Numbered from the stretch's first letter, positions 1-9,104 are shown. The stretch is 35,574 bases of DNA from Elusimicrobia bacterium GWB2_63_16 (GCA_001799715.1 MGTZ01000039.1:1-35574); one strand, 5' to 3'. The notes: generated by a model not told the origin, from the sequence alone. Translations and numbers: made by a program.

Positions 1-351
1 ATGATAGCTACCGCCGGCACCTCGGTGGTGCGCATCAACGGCAAGACAGTGCGCGACGGCAAGACCTGCTACTACGTCAACGACGGCGCCTATCACTCGT
101 ACTCGGGCATCATCTTCGACCACCAGCACTGCAACATGTTCTCCTTCCGCAAGGGCAAGAAAGAAGAGAACTGCGCCGTGTTCGGCCCCACCTGCGACGC
201 GCTGGACGTGATCTCCACCGCGATGCCGCTGCCTACCGACCTGCAGCTGGGCGAACTGATGTACAGCACCAATATGGGCGCGTACAGCCACGCCTCGTCC
301 ACCTGGTTCAACGGCTTCCCGCCGGCGAAAGTGGTGCACGTCAACAGGTAG
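1..351 (+). CDS. Ornithine/lysine-type PLP decarboxylase, C-terminal part (5' end outside window)
   Basis: This is the C-terminal beta-domain of a fold-type III PLP decarboxylase of the eukaryotic-type ornithine decarboxylase family, which makes putrescine (or cadaverine) from the amino acid. Family landmarks seen are ATAGTSVV, a YYVNDGAYHSYSGIIFDH segment, FGPTCDALDVIS with the Cys that contributes to the dimer-interface active site, and GELMYSTNMGAYSHASSTWFNGFPP near the end. Complete family members are about 380-420 residues, so roughly two thirds of the protein lies upstream. The ATG at position 1 is probably internal and not the start. A strong terminator follows the stop, and the next two genes make and use agmatine, so the locus looks dedicated to polyamines. 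Ornithine versus lysine preference cannot be read from this fragment. Confidence 0.9.
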   Translation: MIATAGTSVVRINGKTVRDGKTCYYVNDGAYHSYSGIIFDHQHCNMFSFRKGKKEENCAVFGPTCDALDVISTAMPLPTDLQLGELMYSTNMGAYSHASSTWFNGFPPAKVVHVNR

Positions 352-375
352 TACCCGGGCGCGAGCCTGAAGAGA

Positions 376-407
376 ATACCGCGGGCCCGCCCCGCGGTAT
401 TTTTTTA
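376..407 (+). terminator. Intrinsic terminator after the PLP decarboxylase
   Basis: A perfect 10-bp stem (ATACCGCGGG at 376-385 with CCCGCGGTAT at 391-400) has a 5-nt loop and is followed by six T. The T-tract runs straight into the -10 box of the next gene. Confidence 0.9.
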
Positions 408-408
408 T

Positions 409-420
409 TATAATTAGACT
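409..420 (+). promoter_or_regulatory. Leaderless-type promoter of the arginine decarboxylase gene
   Basis: A perfect TATAAT lies at 409-414 with 6 nt before the ATG at 421, so transcription should begin at about the A of the start codon. There is no Shine-Dalgarno sequence. The -35 region falls inside the preceding terminator and does not resemble TTGACA. The same spacing recurs at five other genes in the window. Confidence 0.65.
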
Positions 421-972
421 ATGTCACTACACCTCGTACCCAAAGAAGTTTTTCTTACGAAGGGCCTCGGCCGCCATAAGGAAAAGCTGGCGAGCTTCGA
501 GGAAGCCCTGCGGGACGCCAAGATAGCCAAGTACAACCTTGTGCACGTCTCCAGCATCTTCCCCCCCTACTGCAAGGTGATACCGGCCAAGAAGGGGCTG
601 GAGAAGCTCAGCGACGGGCAGATCCTGCACTGCGTGCTGAGCCGCAACACGATCAACGAGAACCACCGCCTGATCGCCTCCTCGGTGGGCCTCGCGGTGC
701 CCAAGGACCGCTCCCATTACGGCTACATCTCGGAGCACCACACCTTCGGCGAGACCGACGAGAAGACCGGCGATTACGCCGAAGACCTGGCCGCGATGAT
801 GTTGTCCACCATCCAGGGCGTCGAGTTCGGCAGCGACACCACGTGGGACCAGAAGGAAGAGATCTGGAAGCTCAGCGGCAAGATCGTGCGCGCCGCCAAC
901 ATCACCCAGTCGGCCATAGGGACCGAGGGCGTCTGGACCACCACCGTGGCCGCCGCCGTCTTCCTCTTCTGA
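421..972 (+). CDS. pdaD: Pyruvoyl-dependent arginine decarboxylase
   Basis: It converts arginine to agmatine using a pyruvoyl group made by self-cleavage of the proenzyme. The diagnostic segment NLVHVSSIFPP is at about residues 39-49. By analogy with the archaeal enzyme, cleavage is between Ser44 and Ser45, and Ser45 becomes the pyruvoyl group of the alpha chain. SSVGLAVPKD, the EHHTFGETDEKTGDYAEDLA segment and the C-terminal TEGVWTTTVAAAVFLF are also family-typical. The length of 183 residues fits the archaeal/bacterial family (about 150-190). The start is fixed by a TATAAT box 6 nt upstream and by the lack of an SD. Agmatinase follows 69 nt downstream on the same strand, so the pair should run arginine > agmatine > putrescine. 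Confidence 0.95.
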   Translation: MSLHLVPKEVFLTKGLGRHKEKLASFEEALRDAKIAKYNLVHVSSIFPPYCKVIPAKKGLEKLSDGQILHCVLSRNTINENHRLIASSVGLAVPKDRSHYGYISEHHTFGETDEKTGDYAEDLAAMMLSTIQGVEFGSDTTWDQKEEIWKLSGKIVRAANITQSAIGTEGVWTTTVAAAVFLF

Positions 973-1041
973 CCGCTACCCTGCAGGCGGGGCCAGGGCG
1001 CTGACGCGCCCCGCATCTTCGGGCTTTCAACGGAGACCATC

Positions 1042-1902
1042 ATGAAATTTAAACCGGCTAAAAAACAGTTCATGCGCAACGACGGCGTGAGCCTGGAGAA
1101 CGCGGCCTTCGCGGTGCTGCCGGTGCCCTACGAGCGCACCGTCTCCTACGGCAAGGGCACCAGGCGCGGCCCGGCCGCCATCATCGAAGCCTCCCCGCAG
1201 GTGGAACTGTGGGACGAGGAGACCAAGACCGAGACCTGGAAGAAGGGCATTTTCACCGCGCAGCCGGTGGACTGCTCGCTGCCGGAGGCCAAATTTTTCC
1301 CGCACCTGGAGCGCACGGTGGAGGGGTTGCTGGCCTCCACCAAGGCGATACCGTTCTTTCTCGGCGGCGAGCACAGCGTCACGCAGGCGCTGCTGCCGCC
1401 CTTCATCCGCCGGCACAAGGACCTGTCCATACTGCATTTCGACGCGCACGCGGACCTGCGGACGGAATACCGCGGCTCCCGGCATAGCCACGCCTGCGCC
1501 GTCTACCCGGCCTCGCGCAGCAACAAGGTGGTGCAGGTCGGCATCCGCAGCGTGGGCCACGACGAGCGGCAGTTCCACAACGCCGGCAACGTGCGCACCT
1601 TCCTGATGCACGAGAATTTGGACCTCAAGAAGCTGGAGCGCGACGTGCTGCGGGAACTGAGCGGCACGGTCTACATGACGCTGGATTCGGACGGCTTCGA
1701 CCCGTCCGTCATGCCGGGCACCGGCACCCCGCAGCCGGGCGGCTTCCTGTGGTACGACGCGCTGCGCCTGTTCAAGGCCGTCTGCGCGAAGAAGAGAGTG
1801 GTGGGCGTGGACCTGGTGGAGGTGTCCCCGGTGAAGGGGTCCAACATTTCCGAGTTCAACGCGGCCAAGCTGGTCTACCGCCTGATGGGCTACCTGAGCT
1901 AA
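1042..1902 (+). CDS. speB: Agmatinase (ureohydrolase family)
   Basis: A binuclear-manganese ureohydrolase that splits agmatine into putrescine and urea. The metal-binding motifs are all present in order: GGEHS (His ligand), FDAHADLR (DAHxD) and TLDSDGFDPSVMPGTGTPQPGG (the DxDxxDP motif plus the following Gly/Pro loop). The C-terminal VGVDLVEVSPVKG is also typical. The length of 286 residues is slightly short but complete. The ATG at 1042 is preceded by GGAGA at a good distance. The gene directly follows the arginine decarboxylase, which supports agmatinase over arginase, formiminoglutamase or guanidinobutyrase; the last is the main alternative. A strong bidirectional terminator ends the unit. 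Confidence 0.92.
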   Translation: MKFKPAKKQFMRNDGVSLENAAFAVLPVPYERTVSYGKGTRRGPAAIIEASPQVELWDEETKTETWKKGIFTAQPVDCSLPEAKFFPHLERTVEGLLASTKAIPFFLGGEHSVTQALLPPFIRRHKDLSILHFDAHADLRTEYRGSRHSHACAVYPASRSNKVVQVGIRSVGHDERQFHNAGNVRTFLMHENLDLKKLERDVLRELSGTVYMTLDSDGFDPSVMPGTGTPQPGGFLWYDALRLFKAVCAKKRVVGVDLVEVSPVKGSNISEFNAAKLVYRLMGYLS

Positions 1903-1918
1903 CGCGTCACGGCCGACA

Positions 1919-1949
1919 AAAAAACCGCGGGTGGTCCCGCGGTTTTTTT
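1919..1949. terminator. Bidirectional terminator between speB and a convergent small gene
   Basis: A 12-bp stem (AAAAACCGCGGG with CCCGCGGTTTTT) closes a TGGT loop, with A-tract and T-tract on opposite sides. It can stop speB transcripts on plus and the small gene on minus. Confidence 0.88.
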
Positions 1950-1966
1950 GTTTCCCCGAAATGAGC

Positions 1967-2260
1967 CTAGGGCAGCGCCCCGCTCAGCCAGGGGATCTCG
2001 GCCTTGGCGGCGGCCTGGGCCTCATCCAGGCTCCGGTATTCCTCAACGTGGCCGTGCTTCATGGGGATCCAGCAGGCGTCCATCGTCCTGTCGTCATAGA
2101 CCTCCTCCCGGAAGCCGCAGATCCCGTCCTCCTCGCGGCGGAAGAAACAGACCCGGTGCTTGCCGTCGGGGGCGTGCAGGGTCCTGACCAGCTTTACGGT
2201 GCCGCCGCCCGGCGTCCCGGTAAACAGGGCCGCTAGGGCCTTAAGTATTTTTTCGAGCAT
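1967..2260 (-). CDS. Small hypothetical protein (97 aa)
   Basis: I do not recognise a family. The protein starts with a short hydrophobic, weakly amphipathic stretch (LEKILKALAALFTG) and continues as a soluble-looking acidic/basic region with a HRVCFFRREEDGICGF core and a C-terminal SLDEAQAAAKAEIPW helix. I chose the ATG at 2260 because a G-rich SD (GGGGGGTC) lies just upstream. The longer reading from a TTG at 2275 is less likely. It looks real because the convergent terminator at 1919-1949 sits immediately behind its stop and its composition is that of a normal protein. Its 5' end faces the divergent receiver-domain gene. Confidence 0.62.
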   Translation of the reverse strand: MLEKILKALAALFTGTPGGGTVKLVRTLHAPDGKHRVCFFRREEDGICGFREEVYDDRTMDACWIPMKHGHVEEYRSLDEAQAAAKAEIPWLSGALP

Positions 2261-2282
2261 AATCCGACCCCCCAAAATTTGA

Positions 2283-2294
2283 TATTATTCTGCC
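2283..2294 (+). promoter_or_regulatory. Leaderless-type promoter of the receiver-domain gene
   Basis: TATTAT at 2283-2288 is followed by exactly 6 nt and the ATG at 2295, with no SD. No convincing -35 is visible. Confidence 0.55.
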
Positions 2295-2672
2295 ATGGCT
2301 CCGCGGAAAAAAATACTGGTCGTCGACGACGACAAAACGCTGCAGATGATACTGAAAACGGCCTTCAAGAAGGCCGGCTACCAGGTGATCCCCGCGCTGG
2401 ACGCCATGCAGGGCCTGATGATGGCCAGGCAGGTCAAACCCGACCTGGTAGTGCTCGACATGATGATGCCGGCCGGAGGCGGCCAGTCCGTCTACGAACG
2501 GCTGCAGATGATGGCCGGCTCCTTCGAAGTCCCGGTACTGATCTACTCGGCCATGCCGCCGCAGGAGATCGCCAAGTTCATCCCTGAAGGGCCGCAGATC
2601 AAAGTCCTGAACAAATCCGCCACTATCGCCGAAGTGCTGGCCGCGGCGGAAGCCCTGCTGGCCGGCGCCTAG
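2295..2672 (+). CDS. Stand-alone response regulator receiver protein (CheY-like)
   Basis: A single receiver domain with no output domain. The acidic pocket is DDD at residues 11-13, and the phospho-acceptor is Asp55 in LVVLDMMMP. A Ser in LIYSAMPP sits at the Thr/Ser switch position, and KVLNKSA gives the conserved Lys, here followed by Ser and not the usual Pro. Such proteins act as phosphate shuttles or bind a target protein; no histidine kinase is encoded nearby, so the partner is unknown. The start is preceded by a -10 box with leaderless spacing. Its stop overlaps the stop of the convergent dehydrogenase gene: both TAG codons lie within one CTAG at 2669-2672. Confidence 0.88.
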   Translation: MAPRKKILVVDDDKTLQMILKTAFKKAGYQVIPALDAMQGLMMARQVKPDLVVLDMMMPAGGGQSVYERLQMMAGSFEVPVLIYSAMPPQEIAKFIPEGPQIKVLNKSATIAEVLAAAEALLAGA

Positions 2673-3778
2673 AAATTTTCCAGCGAGTCGAACTCCGACA
2701 CCTTCTTCCTCTCCATCAGGTGGCCCATGTCGCGGCTGAACGCGAAGGGCCCCTTGGGCCAGCCGAAAGCCAGCTTTACCGCCGTCTCGATATCGTACTC
2801 CGAGGCCATGATCTCGGAGGCCAGCAGCCTGGCCTCCTCCACCACCGGCCGCATGATCTCGGCGAAGATGTCGTCCTTGAAGGTCTTCTTCAGCCCCAGG
2901 TACTTGACCAGATTCGGCAGGATGGGGTTCTCGCCCACTATGCGGCCTTCCTCGTAGATATAAAAACCTATCGTGGACTTGCGGCCCAGCTGGCCGTACT
3001 GCACCAGCCGCTGCAGCGTGGCGGAAGGCGCCAGCCGCTCGGGCTTGCCCAGCGCGTTATAGAGGGCTTCGGAGGCGGCGTAATCCGAGTCCAGGCCGGC
3101 GCAGTCGGCCATCTCGAACGGGCCCAGCGGCGCGCCCGACACTTCACGGAAGGCGGCGTCTATCTCGTGCGGGTGGCCCTTGCCGGAATCCATCAGGCGC
3201 AGCGCGGCCAGCAGGAAAGGCCGGGTAAGCCGCTCCACCACCTGGCCGGGGTTGTCCTTGGTGATCACCGGGGTCTTGCCGATCTTGCGCAGCAGCGCGG
3301 CGGCGGCTTCGAGATACTCGTCCTTGGTATGGTCCGTGCGCACCACCTCCACCAGCGGGTTGGAGCGCACCGGTTTGATGAAATGGAAACCCAGCGTGCG
3401 CTCGTTGGGCAGCTCGCCGAAACCTATCACCTCTGACAGCGGCTGCACGGCGCAGCGCGCAGCCACCACGCAATGCTGGTCCAGGTGTTTGCGCAGCTTG
3501 GAGAAATAGAGGCGGCGCTCGTCCTGCGACTTGGAGGCGGCCTCGATGACGATGTCGGCCCCGCTGAACTTGGAGAGGTCCTGTATGCCCTCTATGTTCC
3601 CCATCAGCTCTTCCTTGCCGGCCTGCCGCAGCGACCAGGCGATCTTGGCCAGCGCCACGTTGAGGCTGTCCTTGAAATCGTCGTAGAGGCGCACCTGGAA
3701 GCCGTGCTTGACGAACAGCTCCGCCGCCGCTGCGCCGGTGGTGTTGGACCCCATGATACCGATAGCGTTTATTTCCAT
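2669..3778 (-). CDS. 3-hydroxyacyl-CoA dehydrogenase-family protein with altered active site
   Basis: The layout is an N-terminal Rossmann domain (residues about 1-185; glycine motif GIMGSNTTG at 7-15) followed by two copies of the helical 3HCDH C-terminal domain. The first copy has SGAPLGPFEMADCAGLDSDY and the second GWPKGPFAFSRDMG. Family members oxidise 3-hydroxyacyl-CoA with NAD+ in beta-oxidation or related pathways. The catalytic His132 (GFHFIKPV) and Glu144 (LVEVV) are kept. The usual Ser of the SNTSS motif is replaced (AARCAVQ, about 108-109), and the usual Asn of PGFxxNR is Glu182 (PGQVVERL). Activity or substrate may therefore differ from the classical enzyme. There is no thiolase or enoyl-CoA hydratase nearby. 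It follows the membrane-protein gene by 23 nt and may be co-transcribed with it. Confidence 0.82.
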   Translation of the reverse strand: MEINAIGIMGSNTTGAAAAELFVKHGFQVRLYDDFKDSLNVALAKIAWSLRQAGKEELMGNIEGIQDLSKFSGADIVIEAASKSQDERRLYFSKLRKHLDQHCVVAARCAVQPLSEVIGFGELPNERTLGFHFIKPVRSNPLVEVVRTDHTKDEYLEAAAALLRKIGKTPVITKDNPGQVVERLTRPFLLAALRLMDSGKGHPHEIDAAFREVSGAPLGPFEMADCAGLDSDYAASEALYNALGKPERLAPSATLQRLVQYGQLGRKSTIGFYIYEEGRIVGENPILPNLVKYLGLKKTFKDDIFAEIMRPVVEEARLLASEIMASEYDIETAVKLAFGWPKGPFAFSRDMGHLMERKKVSEFDSLENF

Positions 3779-3801
3779 AGTTGCAGACCCGGCGGGCCGC
3801 G

Positions 3802-5352
3802 TCAGGCGACCTTCACTTCCTCAAGCCGCACGATGCCTTCCTTGTTGAGCACGATGCGGATGCGGTCGTAATGCACGTTCTCCTGCGCTTCCCTGTCGAA
3901 ATAGGTGTACTTCAGGATGAGGTTCAGGTGGTAGACGCGCGCGCAGGCGGCGGAACGCAGCTCGCCGGTGGCGGGCTCCACGTACGGGTAGTCCACCGAG
4001 GCGTCGTCGGCCTGCTCCACCAGCTCGCGGATATTGAAGCGCATGATATCGTTGAGGTCGCGGCGCCGCTCGTGCGCCCGCATGATTACTTCGGGATAAA
4101 GCTGTATCTCTTTCTTGTACTTGAAGACGCGCTCCGGCTTGCCTTCCTCGTCCACGGAGGTGATGTTGTCTATGCGGCGCAGGCGGGAGATGTCGGGGGG
4201 CACGTCGCGGCCGGGGATGAAGGTGGCGCCCTCTTTGAGCAGGCCTATGCGCCCGCCGCCGGCCGAGTCGAGAATGTCGATCTTGCGGTCGCTGATCCAG
4301 CGGGTCAGGCTCCTGGAAAACAGCAGCTTCAGCCAGTCCTTGATGCGGTCCTTGAAGATATAGCTGATCACGAGCGCCAGCACGAAAGGCAGGCTGTCCA
4401 TGGCGTAGCGGCGCTGGAAGAACAGCGTGACCAGCACGGCGAACAGCATGGCCGCGCCGGCGGCCAGGCCGAAGAACACCTGCGTCAGGCTCTCCCACTC
4501 GGAGAACTCGGCCTTGAGGTAGAGCACGGCGCTCATGAACTTCTTGAGCACGCCGCGGCGGTAGATGATGGTCTCGTTGGAGGAGCCCGGCACCAGCAGC
4601 GACGGGTACTTCATCGCCTGGCGGTAGCGGTTCTGGGCCGTCACGATGGCCAGCACGCCCTGCTCCACGCCGGCGAAGCGCCCGCCCGCGCCGGGGTTGG
4701 CGCGCAGCGCCTCTATCAGGGAGGTCAGGTACTCCTCGAGCACCAGGCTGACGTACTCGTCGAAGAAAGCCATGGTCTCGCGCACCTTCACCGGCACCGC
4801 CGGGTCCGAGATCTCGGCCTTCAGCGAGCCCAGCGCGGTCTCCAGCGCTTTCAGGTCGCCCAGGAAATTGTCCAGGCCCTCGCCCACGAACAGCTTGCGC
4901 TGCGCGGCCGGCACGGCGGACCCGTAGGTAGCCAGCCCTTCCACGAAAACCTTAACATAGTCGCGGATCTCGCCGCGGATGATGCAGCCCAGTAGGCGGA
5001 GCTCGTCGCAGATCTTGTCGGCCAGCGCCTGGTCCCCGGCGCCGGACAGCACCCGGGAGAGGTCCGCGCGCACGCGGTTGAGCGGCGAGGTGGCCAGCGC
5101 CGGGTCGCACAGCTTGCCCAGGCTGATCTTGGGCGTGCGCCAGCGGATATAGCGCTGCGTGGAGTTGTAGAAACGCTCCTTGCCGTAATTGTGCGGGCCC
5201 ACGTTGAGCGCGCGCGGGATGAAGAAATAGGTCTCCACCTCGTACGAGCTCTTGGCCGAGGCGTCGAGGTCGATGTCGAGCTTGATCTCGAAGCGGTGCC
5301 TGTCGTGCAGCTTGATGCGTGAGTCTAAAATGTCGTTCTGGTCTTCCATCAT
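3802..5352 (-). CDS. Two-TM membrane protein of unknown function (516 aa)
   Basis: No family is recognised. The N-terminal half (about 290 residues) is soluble and rich in charged helices. Two hydrophobic helices follow: LTQVFFGLAAGAAMLFAVLV at about residues 293-317 and SLPFVLALVISYIF at about 328-343. A basic segment (KDRIKDWLKLLFSRSLTRW) and a C-terminal soluble domain of about 150 residues with beta-strand character come next. Both soluble domains are probably on the same (cytoplasmic) side, because the hydrophobic pair forms a hairpin flanked by Arg/Lys. Two ATGs are adjacent at the start (5352 and 5349). An AT-rich stretch on the minus strand just upstream (5370-5392) could hold the promoter. 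The gene lies upstream of the dehydrogenase homologue with a 23-nt gap. Confidence 0.8.
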   Translation of the reverse strand: MMEDQNDILDSRIKLHDRHRFEIKLDIDLDASAKSSYEVETYFFIPRALNVGPHNYGKERFYNSTQRYIRWRTPKISLGKLCDPALATSPLNRVRADLSRVLSGAGDQALADKICDELRLLGCIIRGEIRDYVKVFVEGLATYGSAVPAAQRKLFVGEGLDNFLGDLKALETALGSLKAEISDPAVPVKVRETMAFFDEYVSLVLEEYLTSLIEALRANPGAGGRFAGVEQGVLAIVTAQNRYRQAMKYPSLLVPGSSNETIIYRRGVLKKFMSAVLYLKAEFSEWESLTQVFFGLAAGAAMLFAVLVTLFFQRRYAMDSLPFVLALVISYIFKDRIKDWLKLLFSRSLTRWISDRKIDILDSAGGGRIGLLKEGATFIPGRDVPPDISRLRRIDNITSVDEEGKPERVFKYKKEIQLYPEVIMRAHERRRDLNDIMRFNIRELVEQADDASVDYPYVEPATGELRSAACARVYHLNLILKYTYFDREAQENVHYDRIRIVLNKEGIVRLEEVKVA

Positions 5353-5479
5353 AAGGGCGCGGCCTGCGCGGCTATTATTTTATATATATTAAGCCGCTTC
5401 CGCCATTGCCCCCTGCGCGCCATTAACAACAGAGAGCGGCTTTTAAGGCGGTGGAAGGCATGGATCGCGTTCCTGCGGG

Positions 5480-6952
5480 CTATTTCCGGTACTTGGCGAC
5501 CAGGGCTTTGAACTCCGGGGTGGTGTTGAGCCCTTTGAGGAAATAACCGTCGCCCAGCTCCGAGGTGAGCAGGTCCCACTCGGCAAAACCCCGCTGGAAT
5601 TCCAGCTCCAGGTATTCCAGGGCTTTCCGCCTGTCCTTTTTATGGGCCCAGTAATAGTTGGCCAGGTTCCCGTAAGGGTGGGGCAGGGCCGGGTCCATGC
5701 CGATGGTTTTCTCAAAGTCGGCGCGGGCCTTTTCCCACTCGCCGCCCCAGAGATAGGCCCAGCCCCTGTCGTTGAAAGAGTACGGTATGCCCGTATTCGG
5801 CGCCATGGAGGCGTGGCTCAGCTCCACGGCTTTGGCGGCGTCGGCGCGGGCCTCGGCGTCCCGCTTGAAATAAAAGTTGGCGATGGCCCGCTGCAGGTAC
5901 TCTTCGGAGGAGGCCCGCTGGGCTATGGCCGCCGCGTAATCCTCCAGGGCTTCCTTCCGGAGGTTCAGCCGCAGCCGGGCCTGGGCGCGCAGGCCGTAAA
6001 CCCCGAACACCGTCGGCCTGATGGCCACGGCTTTGTCGCAGTCGGCCGCGGCCTCGGCGTAGCGCTTGAGGCCGTAATAGGCGCTGGCGCGGTTAAGGTA
6101 GGTCTCGGCCGGGGCGCCCGGCAGCGCCGCCGCCCGGGTTAAATAATCGACGGCCTCCGGCAGCAGGCCGGCACTGAGGCAGAAATAGCCCTGGCTGTGG
6201 AGCGTGCCCACGGCGCAAGAGGGACAGACTTCCAGCGCCTTGTCTATGTCGGCGCGCGCTTTGTCGGGCTGGGCGGTAAAGGTGTAAAGCCGCGCCCGCT
6301 CCTGGTAGTAGCCGTTTAAATTGGGGTTGAGGCGGATAGCTTCGTCGAGGTGCCTCGCCGCCAACTCCACCTGGCCCTTAAAGAAGTAATACCTGCCCAG
6401 GTAGTAATAGTGGTCGCTCTCCTGCGGAGCTATTCTAAGGGCGGTCTCGAAATCCTGCAGGCCCTCCGCGGGCCGGTTCAGCGCCATGTAGGTGTCGCCG
6501 CGTTTGTGGTAAGTCTGATATTTCCAGGGATTCAGGGCGAGCGAAAGTTTGTATTTCTCCAGGGCTTGCTCGCTGGCTCCCAGGTATTGCCCCTGCGCGG
6601 CCAGGTAATCGGCCAGGCCCAGGTTGGGGCCCCCGTTAAGCCGGAACACCCTGATCTCGCTGGCGAGCCCCGGGCCGAAGGCCACCGGCGCCAGCAGAAA
6701 GAGCAGGAACAGTTTCCGGCGCCGCCAGCCCGAGAGCAGCGCCGCCGCCACCGAGGCGCACCAGATGAGGGCGCCGGCCAGGGCCGCCTGGCGCATCTGC
6801 CCGGCGGTGAGCGGCTCCAGCCGCATGAGCAGGTAGGGCAAAAAAGCCAGCGGCACACTGAGTACCGCCAGCGCCAGGGTTACGCGGGGGCTGTAAAAAC
6901 CTTCTGGCCGGGGCGCGGCGTTGCCCGGCACCGGTACAGGTATCGTTTTCAT
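5480..6952 (-). CDS. Membrane-anchored TPR-repeat protein
   Basis: The N-terminal 100 residues hold about three hydrophobic helices (VTLALAVLSVPLAFLPYLL, AALAGALIWCASVAAALL and LFLLFLLAPVAFGPGLAS). About nine to ten tetratricopeptide repeats follow to the end, recognisable by the recurrent A/G-x-x-Y...A...D...A/L-x-P spacing (for example AEGLQDFETALRIAP, ARADFEKTIGMDPALP). TPR arrays bind proteins and scaffold complexes; with this anchor the array would sit on one face of the inner membrane. No partner is evident from neighbours. The start at 6952 has a modest purine-rich upstream (GAAAGAAAAT). A TATAAT box on the minus strand at 7015-7010 would give a leader of about 50 nt. Confidence 0.85.
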   Translation of the reverse strand: MKTIPVPVPGNAAPRPEGFYSPRVTLALAVLSVPLAFLPYLLMRLEPLTAGQMRQAALAGALIWCASVAAALLSGWRRRKLFLLFLLAPVAFGPGLASEIRVFRLNGGPNLGLADYLAAQGQYLGASEQALEKYKLSLALNPWKYQTYHKRGDTYMALNRPAEGLQDFETALRIAPQESDHYYYLGRYYFFKGQVELAARHLDEAIRLNPNLNGYYQERARLYTFTAQPDKARADIDKALEVCPSCAVGTLHSQGYFCLSAGLLPEAVDYLTRAAALPGAPAETYLNRASAYYGLKRYAEAAADCDKAVAIRPTVFGVYGLRAQARLRLNLRKEALEDYAAAIAQRASSEEYLQRAIANFYFKRDAEARADAAKAVELSHASMAPNTGIPYSFNDRGWAYLWGGEWEKARADFEKTIGMDPALPHPYGNLANYYWAHKKDRRKALEYLELEFQRGFAEWDLLTSELGDGYFLKGLNTTPEFKALVAKYRK

Positions 6953-7009
6953 ATTTTCTTTCGCAATGCCGCCTCCCGCCCGGCTTAAAGCCGGACCCCG
7001 TTATTCCCA

Positions 7010-7015
7010 ATTATA
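7010..7015 (-). promoter_or_regulatory. Candidate -10 box for the TPR gene
   Basis: A perfect TATAAT on the minus strand lies about 58 nt before the ATG at 6952. No clear -35 is seen, so this is a position-based guess. Confidence 0.35.
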
Positions 7016-7127
7016 AGAAATTAATGCCGCGGCGGCGGGCCCGGCGTAGAAAGCGGCCCGCCGTAAAGAGCTATGCGTCTCGGACAGCCAAGGGCGCGCC
7101 GGAATACTAAAGAGACAGGTTCCGGAT

Positions 7128-8015
7128 TTATTTGTCGGGGTGGAACTTGTCGTGGGCGCGCTTGATGTCGCCCTTGTCTACGTGGGCGTAGATCTGGGTG
7201 GTGTTGAGGCTGGCGTGGCCTAGCATCTCCTGCACGGAGCGCAGGTCGGCCCCGCCCTGCACCAGGTGGCTGGCGAAGGTGTGGCGGAATAAATGCGGGT
7301 GCGGCTTTATCTCCACGCCCGCCTCCCGGCCGAAGGTCACTATGTCCTTCCACATCTGCTGCCGGCTGAGCCGCTGGCCGGAGCGGTTGACGAACAGCTC
7401 GTCGGCGGCGGGCTGGCCGCCGAACTTCAGCTGCCGCGCGGCCAGGTATTCCTTGAGGCGCGCGAGCGCCGCCGCGTTGACCGGCACCATGCGCTCCTTG
7501 GCGCCCTTGCCGAAAGCGCGCAGCCAGCCCTGCTGGAAATTCACAGACTCCAGGCGCAGGCCCAGCAGCTCGGAGACGCGGATGCCGCTGGCGTACAGCA
7601 GTTCTATGGCCGCGGCGGCCCGCACCTTGGCGAAAGCCTCGCCGGCCGGGTAAACCAGCAGTTTTTCCATGTCGCGCTTATCTAGAAAGCGCGGCACCTT
7701 GCGGGGCAGCTTGGGGGCGCGGAAATTAGAGGTGGGGTCTTTCTGGGCTTTGCCTTCCAGCCGCAGGTAGCGGTAGAAGGCGCGCAGGGATTCCGTCTTC
7801 CTGAAGATGGAGGCCGGCCCGAGGCCCCTCTCCTTCTTGAGGGACCACAGGTAGCCTTCCACGAAGGTGGTCTCGGCCAGGGCGGGGTCGGTCTTCCTGG
7901 CCTCGCAATAGGCCAGGAAGGCTTCCGCGTCACCGGCATAGGCGAGGCAGGTGTTCTTTGCCAGGCCGCGCTCCATGCCGAGGTGACGCGAGAAATCCGC
8001 CGCGAGGGGCCGCAC
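7128..8015 (-). CDS. Tyrosine recombinase of the XerC/XerD type
   Basis: A full-length (295 aa) phage-integrase-family recombinase. The N-terminal SAM-like core-binding domain spans about residues 1-90. The catalytic domain shows the complete set: Arg in LLYASGIRVSELLGL, Lys in the AFGKGAKER hairpin, HxxR in HPHLFRHTFASHL, the second His in MLGHASLNTTQIYAHV, and Tyr in the same motif. Xer proteins resolve chromosome dimers at dif near division; a second Xer partner is not in the window. The start is GTG at 8015, directly abutting the recA stop (TAA then GTG), so translation is probably coupled to recA. No integrase-type neighbourhood or att site is seen, which favours a housekeeping Xer over a mobile-element integrase. 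Confidence 0.9.
   Translation of the reverse strand: MRPLAADFSRHLGMERGLAKNTCLAYAGDAEAFLAYCEARKTDPALAETTFVEGYLWSLKKERGLGPASIFRKTESLRAFYRYLRLEGKAQKDPTSNFRAPKLPRKVPRFLDKRDMEKLLVYPAGEAFAKVRAAAAIELLYASGIRVSELLGLRLESVNFQQGWLRAFGKGAKERMVPVNAAALARLKEYLAARQLKFGGQPAADELFVNRSGQRLSRQQMWKDIVTFGREAGVEIKPHPHLFRHTFASHLVQGGADLRSVQEMLGHASLNTTQIYAHVDKGDIKRAHDKFHPDK

Positions 8016-9104
<1,089 letters not shown>

Noticed and set aside
7031-7063. GC-rich hairpin downstream of the xer gene
   Set aside because: Inverted repeat without a T-tract in either direction; not enough to call a terminator.
7128-8015. Tyrosine recombinase as a sign of an integrated element
   Set aside because: It is translationally linked to recA, has Xer-like length and motifs, and there are no att repeats, phage genes or cargo genes around it.
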